In this document: piece after piece, positions 16,944 through 22,263 of the stretch | How positions within the stretch are numbered: the first letter of the stretch is position 1 | How the letters are laid out: every line of letters starts with the position of its first letter | Assembly: GCA_023402505.1 (NCBI GenBank) | Contig: JAEYGD010000226.1 | Location: 1 to 22,263, forward strand | From: Actinomycetes bacterium | Lineage (GTDB): Bacteria; Actinomycetota; Actinomycetes; Mycobacteriales; Micromonosporaceae | Direction of reading: 5' to 3' | Length of the DNA stretch: 22,263 nt | The notes under the pieces: generated by a model | Database searches by the model: none | Seen by the model: the letters and a program-made list of their open reading frames with translations, nothing else | Told to the model about the DNA's origin: nothing | Program-made: the position numbers and the translations under genes

Positions 16944-17716
16944 CGGCGGTCCACCTCGGACAGGTGCCGGATCCGTAGTGCCGCCCGCAGCGGCAGGTCG
17001 ATGAGCGAGTGCAGGGCCGGCGGGTCGAAATCGAGGGGTGGGCGGACCGTCACGTCCAGCGCCGGGAGGCTGCCTCCCTCGCTGACCCGGACCGGTCCGT
17101 GCCGGGCGACCGCGGTGATCTCGTCCGCCGGGTCCAGGATGTCCGGCGCTGCCGTCCGGGCGCGGAGCGAGTGCGCGACGAGGTGCCACGTGCCGGGGCG
17201 GACCCCGGCGAGTCGGTACGGGCCGGGGCGGTCCACGACCGCCCAGCTCGCCGGTCTGCCCTCGGCGATGGCGTCGGGGAACAGCCCGATGAAGATCGGT
17301 GCGGCGAAACGTGGGCAGAAGGCGCGCACCTCGCCGGTGATGGTGGCGCCGGTGCGTGGCCGAGGATGGCGGTCGATCGGCGGTAGCGCGGGATAGCACC
17401 GCCGGTAGGCGGCGGGGGACAGGCCCACGCTGCGGTGGAACCGTGAGCTGAAGGTGCCGAGGCTGGCGTAACCGACCGACGTGCTGACCGCGGCGACGGT
17501 CAGGGACGTGCTGACGAGCAGCCGCTTGGCCTCCTGGATGCGCAGGGCCGCCAGGAAACGTCCGGGTGAGATGCCGGTAAAATTGCGGAACAGCCGTGAA
17601 AAGTGGTACCGGCTGAACATGGCCGAGCTTGCCAGATCATCAATGGTCAGCGGCTCGGCAAGCCTTTCGCGCATCGTCCACAAGGCACGCCTTACGGCAA
17701 TCTCGCCAATCAGCAT
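16856..17716 (-). CDS. AraC-family transcriptional regulator with C-terminal beta domain
   Basis: The protein has 286 residues. ATG 17716 is chosen for GGAGAG six bases upstream and the family-like start MLIGEIAVRRALWTMRERL; a longer version from TTG 17761 adds 15 residues and is less likely. The DNA-binding domain is at the N terminus, unlike most AraC proteins: first helix-turn-helix around LTIDDLASSAMFSRYHFSRLF, second around SLTVAAVSTSVGYASLGTFSSRFHRSVGLSPAAYRR. After a proline-rich linker (residues about 108-120) comes a region starting ITGEVRAFC and including GPYRLAGVRPGTWHLVAHSL, which looks like a carboxypeptidase-regulatory-type beta sandwich. It probably regulates the cluster. It is transcribed against the P450 gene and divergently from the MerR gene. 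Confidence 0.9.
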   Translation of the reverse strand: MLIGEIAVRRALWTMRERLAEPLTIDDLASSAMFSRYHFSRLFRNFTGISPGRFLAALRIQEAKRLLVSTSLTVAAVSTSVGYASLGTFSSRFHRSVGLSPAAYRRCYPALPPIDRHPRPRTGATITGEVRAFCPRFAAPIFIGLFPDAIAEGRPASWAVVDRPGPYRLAGVRPGTWHLVAHSLRARTAAPDILDPADEITAVARHGPVRVSEGGSLPALDVTVRPPLDFDPPALHSLIDLPLRAALRIRHLSEVDRRHEVAPTPLINIGKPPRILKESIGSGTVR

Positions 17717-17814
17717 TGCGCACTCTCCGCCTTCGGACGCGGCTTGCCCGACCGTCGACAACGCCGCCCGACAGTGTTATATGAAGGAAGCAATTCATAG
17801 CTGTCGTTATTGAT

Positions 17815-17824
17815 CAAGATCTTG
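17815..17824. repeat. 10-bp palindrome CAAGATCTTG
   Basis: A perfect palindrome in the AT-richer segment, 99 bases upstream of the AraC start. It could be half of a regulator site; a palindrome of this length may also occur by chance. Confidence 0.35.
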
Positions 17825-17883
17825 CTGAGGCTAGATGTTAACGCCCGAAAATCGGCGCGGCAACTCTTGCTCCAGGCGACACG

Positions 17884-18126
17884 CTGTCGGACAAGGGTCG
17901 AGAAGTAACTGGCGGTAACGGATATTCGAACTATCCGCCCGTTCTGCCGTCTTCCAGGGAGGCGCTGGCAAATGTGATGTAAGCGCTGCCGCCGGGTGGC
18001 TTCCGCTGCGGGTCGGCAGCCGGCACCGCGGTGGCCGATCCATGGGTCTGGGCACCGGCGGTGATGGGCGGATCGGCGGGAGCGAGACTGCTGGGTTCAC
18101 GGATCATGGTCCGCGTTGTCCGACAG
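17884..18126. repeat. 11-bp inverted repeat shared by AraC and MerR upstream regions
   Basis: CTGTCGGACAA at 17884-17894 is the exact reverse complement of TTGTCCGACAG at 18116-18126. Each copy reads TTGTCCGACAG toward the gene it precedes, except that the left copy is on the minus strand, so both have the same orientation relative to their own gene. The copies are 168 bases from the AraC start and 71 bases from the MerR start. This is the arrangement expected for one regulator acting on both divergent genes. Confidence 0.5.
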
Positions 18127-18135
18127 GCCGGACAA
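18116..18135. promoter_or_regulatory. Candidate MerR operator (7-6-7 inverted repeat)
   Basis: TTGTCCG (18116-18122) and CGGACAA (18129-18135) form a perfect 7-bp inverted repeat with a 6-base spacer, 61 bases upstream of the MerR ATG. MerR proteins bind dyads of about this total length, so this may be an autoregulatory site. No clear -10 box was found at the spacing typical of MerR promoters. Confidence 0.45.
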
Positions 18136-18196
18136 TCGCGATTCGAGCGGCTCGTGCCGATCGATGTGGACAAAGGGGATACGCCCTGGGGGGACG

Positions 18197-18841
18197 ATGA
18201 AGATGGCCGAGCTGAGCAGTCGGGCCGACCTGTCGGTGCCGACGATCAAGTTCTACCTCCGGGAGGGACTCCTGCCCCCCGGCCGGCCGACAAGGGGGAG
18301 TCGGCAACTGGACTACGACGAGCGTCACCTGGCGCGGTTGAGGATGATCCGCATGTTGACCGTGGTCGGCCGGATGAGCCTCGCGTCCGCCCGGGAAGTG
18401 CTCCAAGCGGTCGACGACCGGGGCCTGCCGCTCGCCAACCTGTGCGCCGCGATCAACGATGCCCTGTTCGCCGAGGAGGCGGATCTGCTCATGGTTCCCG
18501 AGCGGGAGGACGCCGCCGACCGGGTGGACTGCCTCCTGCGGGCACTGGGCTGGCAGGTCGCGGACGACTCACCCGGCCGGCAGACGCTGACCCGGGCGCT
18601 GACCGCGCTCGAGCTGCTGACCGTCGACGTCGAGGTCGACGTGTTGCTGCCGTACGCCCGGGCGGCGGCCGGCCTGGCGGCCCTGGAGGCCGCGCCCATG
18701 CCCCCGCAGGACGCCGAGTGCGACGCGTCCACCCGGGTCGCGCGGGCCGTCCTGCTCGAAACGGCGATGGCAGCCCTGCGCCGGATGGCCCGCGAGCACC
18801 AGGGCGGGACGGTCGAGCGGGCCGGCGCCAGACGGCGGTGA
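18197..18841 (+). CDS. MerR-family transcriptional regulator
   Basis: The protein has 214 residues. ATG 18197 follows a GGGGGGA run and gives the family N terminus MKMAELSSRADLSVPTIKFYLREGLLPPGRPT; ATG 18203, two codons in, has better ribosome-site spacing and is possible. The N-terminal winged helix-turn-helix is clear: TIKFYLREGLL is the recognition region, then RQLDYDERHLARLRMIRMLTVVGRMSLASAREVLQAVDD leads into the dimerisation helix. The remaining 130 or so residues are helical and show no recognised metal or drug-binding motif, no cysteine cluster and no GyrI-like domain, so the signal it senses is unknown. It lies between the AraC gene and the UnbV-UnbU operon and is likely a cluster regulator. 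A hairpin follows 8 bases after the stop. Confidence 0.9.
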   Translation: MKMAELSSRADLSVPTIKFYLREGLLPPGRPTRGSRQLDYDERHLARLRMIRMLTVVGRMSLASAREVLQAVDDRGLPLANLCAAINDALFAEEADLLMVPEREDAADRVDCLLRALGWQVADDSPGRQTLTRALTALELLTVDVEVDVLLPYARAAAGLAALEAAPMPPQDAECDASTRVARAVLLETAMAALRRMAREHQGGTVERAGARRR

Positions 18842-18849
18842 CGGCGGCG

Positions 18850-18898
18850 CCGCCGGGCCCCTGTCGCCGGTTCCGGCCCTGCCCCGTGGGCCCGGCGG
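18850..18898 (+). terminator. Terminator hairpin after the MerR gene
   Basis: CCGCCGGGCCC (18850-18860) and GGGCCCGGCGG (18888-18898) are exact reverse complements, an 11-bp GC stem with a 27-base loop; a smaller hairpin, GCCGG-tt-CCGGC (18866-18877), lies in the loop. It starts 8 bases after the MerR stop. There is no T tract, as often in high-GC actinomycetes. Confidence 0.6.
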
Positions 18899-18932
18899 TG
18901 TTGCCGCAAAATTGCCGATCAATTCTTGTCAA

Positions 18933-19021
18933 CGGCAACGTGCGAGATGATTGTCGTCCGCGTTGTCGGTCATGATGTTCCTGGTTCGGGACTACTCCGA
19001 TAATGCGTTCGGCAACGTGCG
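18933..19021. repeat. 12-bp direct repeat upstream of unbV
   Basis: CGGCAACGTGCG occurs at 18933-18944 and again at 19010-19021, a 77-base period, close to seven helical turns. TTGCCG, the reverse complement of its first six bases, also occurs twice just before the first copy (within 18900-18917). Regularly spaced copies on one face of the helix fit binding of a regulator upstream of the UnbV operon. Confidence 0.5.
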
Positions 19022-19234
19022 GCGGCACGGATTGGACCGCTCTTCCGGCCAGGTCACGCGCCGTCGTATCCAGTGACCAGGCCGGTCGCCGGTGATCGCC
19101 GACAAAAGCTATGCCGGCCGGGTGCCCACCGTAGCCTTTCCGGTCCGCCCGACGAGTGGCGGTGGTCTCGAACCGTCGAATTCGCAGCAGCGCGGTGTCG
19201 TCGTACCGGCGTTGCTTATTTCGAGGGGGAGCCG

Positions 19235-21187
19235 TTGGCACCGCAACCGGTTGGCGTCCTACGCCGACTAATACCCGCGATCATGGTGCTCGTGCTGTTG
19301 GGCGCCACCTACGCCGTCGCCCGGCTGCCGTCGGCGTCGGCGTCGGAACGCACGAGGCTGGCGGCGCAGTTCCAGTTCACAGAGTTGCCCATCGTCCTGC
19401 CCCCGGGGCTGCCGGAGCGCACCGTCCGCGCCGTCAACCCCGAGTACGAGCACATCCGGTCCTGGGTGTCGTCCGTGGGCGCCGCCGTGGCCGTCAACGA
19501 CCTCGACGGCAGTGGCGTGGCCAACGACATGTGCCTGGTCGACACCCGCAGCGACAGCGTGATCGTCACGCCCGCCCCCGGAAGCGGGAACGTGTACCAG
19601 CCGTTCGTCGTCGACCCGGCGCCGCTGCCGGTGCACGATGCGATGGCGCCGATGGGCTGCGTCCCGGGTGACTTCAACGAGGACGGCTGGACGGACCTGC
19701 TGGTCTACTACTGGGGTCGCACGCCCGTCCTGTTCCTGCACCGGGGAAGCACGACGGCGCTGAGCCCGAGCAGTTTCGTGCCGATCGAGCTGGTCGGACC
19801 GACCGGGACCGGCGACTACGACGGCCCGCTCTGGAACACCAACGCTGTCGCGGTGGCCGACTTCGACGGCGACGGTCACGTCGACCTCGGGATCTTCAAC
19901 TACTTCCCCGACTCGCAGGTGCTCGATCCCGACGGGCTGGCGGGGGTGCAGATGAACCACTCGATGTCGCACGCCCGTAACGCCGGCGGCGCCCACATCC
20001 TGCGGTGGACCTCCGCCCGGGCCGGCGACTCCCCGTCGGTCAGCTACGTGGAGCAGAAGGCCATCGACCCGGCGTACGCGACCGGCTGGACGCTCGGGGC
20101 GGCCTCGGCCGACCTCGACGGCGACCTGCTGCCGGAGCTGTACCTGGCCAACGACTTCGGCAACGACCGTCTCCTGCACAACCGGTCGGTGCCCGGCCGG
20201 ATCCGGTTCGAGCTGGTCGAGGGCGAGCGCGGACCGTTCACGCCGAAGTCCCTCGTCCTCGGCCAGGACTCGTTCAAGGGCATGTCGATCGAGTTCGGCG
20301 ACCTCGACGGCACCGGCCGCTTCGACGCCTTCGTCAGCAACATCACCACCTCCTGGGGGCTTGAGGAGAGCACCTTCGTCTGGCGCAACACCGCGGCCAG
20401 CCCCGACGAGGCCGCAGCGTTGCTGCGCCAGGGCCGGGCGCCGTACGAGAACGTGGCGGCCGAGCGCAACCTCGCCTGGTCCGGCTGGGGCTGGGACGCG
20501 AAGATGGCCGACTTCGACAACGACGGCTCCGTCGAGGTCGTGCAGACCAACGGGTTCATCAAGGGCGGCCTCAACCGGTGGGCCTGGCTCCAGGAACTGG
20601 CGATGGCCAACGACCTCATGCTGCGCAACCCGGCGATGTGGCCGAAGGCCGGACCGGGCGACGACATCGCCGGCTCCCAGCCGATCGCGTTCTGGGTGGC
20701 CGAGGGCAACGGCCGGTACGCCAACATCAACCACGAGTTGGGCATGGGTGACGACACACCGAGCCGCGGGGTCGCGGTCGCGGACGTCGACGGCAACGGC
20801 AAGCAGGACTTCGCCGTCGCCCGGCAGTGGGGGCCGCCGAGCTTCTACCGGAACACCACCGCCGACCCGGGTGACTTCCTGGGCCTGCGCCTCTACCGGC
20901 CCGCGGCATCCGCCGGGGCGATCGGCACCCCGGCCTACAACGCCCAGGTACGGGTGCGGACCCCGGACGGCCGGACCCGCCTGGCACAGGTCGACGGCGG
21001 CGGCGGGCACTCCGGCAAGCGCAGCTTCGACATCGTGGTCGGACTCGGCGAGATCGGTGACCAGCCGGTCTCGGTCGAGGTGACGTGGCGCGACCTCGAG
21101 GGTGTCGTCCACACCCGGACGCGGGAGCTGACCCGCGGGTGGCACAACCTGATGCTGACCGACGACGTACGGGAGGTGCGGCGGTGA
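19235..21187 (+). CDS. unbV: UnbV: enediyne FG-GAP/ASPIC-UnbV repeat protein with N-terminal membrane anchor
   Basis: The protein has 650 residues from TTG 19235, chosen because GAGGGGGAG lies just upstream and no ATG or GTG lies near; ATG 19283 would cut into the hydrophobic segment and GTG 19073 adds 54 residues without family likeness. Residues 10-31 (LRRLIPAIMVLVLLGATYAVARL) form a basic-flanked hydrophobic helix, a signal anchor. Seven calcium-type FG-GAP loops follow: NDLDGSG (88), GDFNEDG (145), ADFDGDG (208), ADLDGDL (292), GDLDGTG (355), ADFDNDG (425), ADVDGNG (516), predicting a beta-propeller. The ASPIC/UnbV domain is at about 565-640 (VRTPDGRTRLAQVDGGGGHSG). UnbV belongs to the conserved enediyne cassette; its activity is unknown. 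GTGA overlap couples it to UnbU. Confidence 0.93.
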   Translation: MAPQPVGVLRRLIPAIMVLVLLGATYAVARLPSASASERTRLAAQFQFTELPIVLPPGLPERTVRAVNPEYEHIRSWVSSVGAAVAVNDLDGSGVANDMCLVDTRSDSVIVTPAPGSGNVYQPFVVDPAPLPVHDAMAPMGCVPGDFNEDGWTDLLVYYWGRTPVLFLHRGSTTALSPSSFVPIELVGPTGTGDYDGPLWNTNAVAVADFDGDGHVDLGIFNYFPDSQVLDPDGLAGVQMNHSMSHARNAGGAHILRWTSARAGDSPSVSYVEQKAIDPAYATGWTLGAASADLDGDLLPELYLANDFGNDRLLHNRSVPGRIRFELVEGERGPFTPKSLVLGQDSFKGMSIEFGDLDGTGRFDAFVSNITTSWGLEESTFVWRNTAASPDEAAALLRQGRAPYENVAAERNLAWSGWGWDAKMADFDNDGSVEVVQTNGFIKGGLNRWAWLQELAMANDLMLRNPAMWPKAGPGDDIAGSQPIAFWVAEGNGRYANINHELGMGDDTPSRGVAVADVDGNGKQDFAVARQWGPPSFYRNTTADPGDFLGLRLYRPAASAGAIGTPAYNAQVRVRTPDGRTRLAQVDGGGGHSGKRSFDIVVGLGEIGDQPVSVEVTWRDLEGVVHTRTRELTRGWHNLMLTDDVREVRR

Positions 21188-22191
21188 GCATCCGAACCGT
21201 CGACGAGCGGTTCCGCCCGGCGGTGCCGGAGCGGGCCGGCGGGGAGCCGCCGGCGCCGACGCCACCGGCGGCGGGTGCCGCCAAGGACCCGCGCTACATC
21301 GCGCTGCGCAACTTCGCGATCTCGATGACCGTCTTCAACATCCTCGGCTACACGGTGCTGGGTTTCGAGCAGCCGTGGACCTGGCCCATCTTCGCGCTCC
21401 TGGTGGGCTATTCGGCCGAGATCCTGATCGAGCTGGTGACGGCCGCGGCGCACCGCCGGCGGCCGGAGTTCGCCGGCAAGGGGCTGCGGGGGCTCTACAC
21501 CTTCCTGCTGCCGACACACATCACGGCGCTGGCGGCCAACATGCTGCTCTACGCCAACGACCGCTTCTGGCCCATCGCCTTCGCGGTGCTCGTCGCGATC
21601 GGCCAGAAGGCGGTGCTCCGGGCGCCGATCAACGGGCGGATGCGGCACTTCATGAATCCGTCCAACCTCGGCATCACCGCCGCGCTGCTGGTCTTCCCGT
21701 GGGTGAACCTCGCACCGCCGTACCACTTCACGGAGCACGTCCCCGACGTGATCAGCATCGTGATCCCGCTGGTGATCATCACGTCCGGCACCGTGTTGAA
21801 CGCGATGCTGACCAAGAAGGTTCCGCTCATCCTCGGGTGGGTCGGTGGCTTCGTGATCCAGGCGCTGATCCGGCACTGGACGCTGGACGTGGCGTTGTGG
21901 GGCGCGCTGGTGCCGATGACCGGGGTGGCCTTCGTCCTGTTCACCAACTACATGATCACCGACCCGGGAACCACGCCGACCAAGGGCTGGAACCAGTTCG
22001 CCTTCGGCTCCGGCGTCGCCGCGGTCTACGGGATCCTGCTCGCCTTCAACGTGGTCTACACACTCTTCTTCGCGGTCACCATCGTGTGTCTGATCCGCGG
22101 AGCGACGTGGTGGGTCATCTGGTGGCGCCGCCGCCGGGACGCCGTCGACGGGACCGCCGTGGCCCCGGCGCTCACGACGCCACGGGTATGA
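21184..22191 (+). CDS. unbU: UnbU: enediyne integral membrane protein, RnfD/NqrB-like
   Basis: The protein has 335 residues from GTG 21184, overlapping the UnbV stop by 4 bases. After a polar, proline-rich N terminus (1-38) there are about ten hydrophobic segments, ending in a WWRRRR basic stop near 313-318. Two stretches recall RnfD/NqrB ion-pumping subunits: RHFMNPSNLGI (154-164) and TNYMITDPGTTPT (254-266), comparable to the RHxxNPxNFG and MATDPVTSP regions. The threonine motif that carries covalent FMN in NqrB/RnfD (SGAT type) is not visible. The gene belongs to the conserved enediyne cassette (UnbU, E4-type), and its biochemical role is not known. With UnbV predicted to face out of the membrane, the pair could form one membrane complex, which is inference. 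Confidence 0.93.
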   Translation: MSIRTVDERFRPAVPERAGGEPPAPTPPAAGAAKDPRYIALRNFAISMTVFNILGYTVLGFEQPWTWPIFALLVGYSAEILIELVTAAAHRRRPEFAGKGLRGLYTFLLPTHITALAANMLLYANDRFWPIAFAVLVAIGQKAVLRAPINGRMRHFMNPSNLGITAALLVFPWVNLAPPYHFTEHVPDVISIVIPLVIITSGTVLNAMLTKKVPLILGWVGGFVIQALIRHWTLDVALWGALVPMTGVAFVLFTNYMITDPGTTPTKGWNQFAFGSGVAAVYGILLAFNVVYTLFFAVTIVCLIRGATWWVIWWRRRRDAVDGTAVAPALTTPRV

Positions 22192-22263
22192 CGACGCGCG
22201 CCGGCCGGCGGTCCCGCCCGCCCGCGCCCCCCGGACGCACAACCGCCGCAACGGCCGCTCGAC
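22188..22263 (+). CDS. Start of a further gene, cut by window edge
   Basis: ATG 22188 overlaps the UnbU stop (ATGA), the same coupling pattern used throughout the window, and the frame stays open for 25 codons to the edge. The residues are basic and proline-rich (MTTRAGRRSRPPAPP), so no family can be named. A further enediyne gene in the UnbV-UnbU transcript is likely, but the reading is short. Confidence 0.45.
   Translation, partial: MTTRAGRRSRPPAPPGRTTAATAAR

Larger units (their letters stand above)
17717..18196. promoter_or_regulatory. Divergent control region between AraC and MerR genes
   Basis: I see no credible gene in these 480 bases; short open frames on the minus strand lack family resemblance. 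Bases 17770-17850 are clearly richer in A and T than the rest of the window, fitting a promoter zone for the AraC gene. It holds a 10-bp palindrome CAAGATCTTG (17815-17824) and the repeats listed separately at 17884-17894 and 18116-18135. TATAAC on the minus strand (17776-17781) is a possible -10 box, but no matching -35 box is evident. Confidence 0.55.
18842..19234. promoter_or_regulatory. Control region upstream of unbV
   Basis: These 393 bases hold no supported gene, although a reading frame continuous with UnbV is open back to a GTG at 19073. The first 57 bases carry the MerR terminator hairpin; the rest carries the direct repeats at 18933-19021 and a 12-base sequence shared with the MerR upstream region (18956-18967). 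The promoter for UnbV-UnbU should lie here. Confidence 0.5.

Noticed and set aside
17717..17850. AT-richer segment as a mobile-element scar or att site
   Set aside because: No transposase, integrase, tRNA or flanking direct repeats are visible; an ordinary promoter region explains it.
17831..18100. Small minus-strand open frame in the AraC-MerR intergenic region
   Set aside because: Proline- and arginine-rich, with no recognisable family; it lies in the region carrying repeat elements expected of promoters.
19073..19234. Longer UnbV start at GTG 19073
   Set aside because: The added 54 residues show no family likeness, and the strong ribosome site lies at 19223-19231.

Overview
The window is very GC-rich, dense in coding sequence, with frequent GTG starts and many 4-base stop/start overlaps. 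This points to an actinomycete. The mycothiol-type protein, the MerR and AraC families and the gene set fit Micromonosporaceae or Streptomycetaceae; I cannot fix the genus from sequence alone. The window is part of an enediyne antitumour-antibiotic gene cluster. The diagnostic features are one iterative PKSE with KS-AT-ACP-KR-DH-PPTase order, a hotdog thioesterase of the CalE7/SgcE10 type right behind it, two DUF1702 (UnbL-type) proteins in front of it, and an UnbV-UnbU pair further right. The accessory genes (flavin reductase, P450, GMC oxidoreductase with a small partner) resemble those shared by nine-membered enediyne clusters; that ring-size reading is an inference.

Layout. (1) 1-878, +: 3' part of an NDP-deoxysugar C-methyltransferase, suggesting that a sugar pathway continues to the left. 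(2) 897-6358, -: five genes, each overlapping the next by 4 bases. In transcription order they are a DinB/mycothiol-type metal protein, a gluconate-dehydrogenase-subunit-3-like protein, a GMC oxidoreductase, an AhpD-like protein and a CPA2 cation/proton antiporter. A strong hairpin at 886-910 separates this operon from the convergent methyltransferase gene. (3) 6359-6651: divergent control region with a 14-bp perfect inverted repeat. (4) 6652-16943, +: two tandem DUF1702 genes, PKSE, thioesterase, flavin reductase, cytochrome P450. (5) 16856-17716, -: AraC-family regulator whose 3' end lies antisense to the P450 3' end. (6) 17717-18196: AT-richer divergent control region with repeats. (7) 18197-18841, +: MerR-family regulator followed by a hairpin. 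(8) 18842-19234: control region with direct repeats. (9) 19235-22191, +: UnbV and UnbU, overlapping, with a further open frame starting at 22188 and leaving the window.

How the genes work together. PKSE self-pantetheinylates and builds a linear polyene from malonyl-CoA; the thioesterase releases it. DUF1702, UnbV and UnbU are conserved in enediyne clusters and believed to help convert the polyene to the enediyne core, but their chemistry is not established. The flavin reductase, P450 and GMC module would supply oxidative steps, and the antiporter may serve export or ion balance. The AraC and MerR genes are likely cluster regulators, and shared short repeats upstream of the AraC, MerR and UnbV genes hint at a common binding site. 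No apoprotein, CalC-like self-sacrifice protein, RNA gene, mobile element or CRISPR array was seen in the window.
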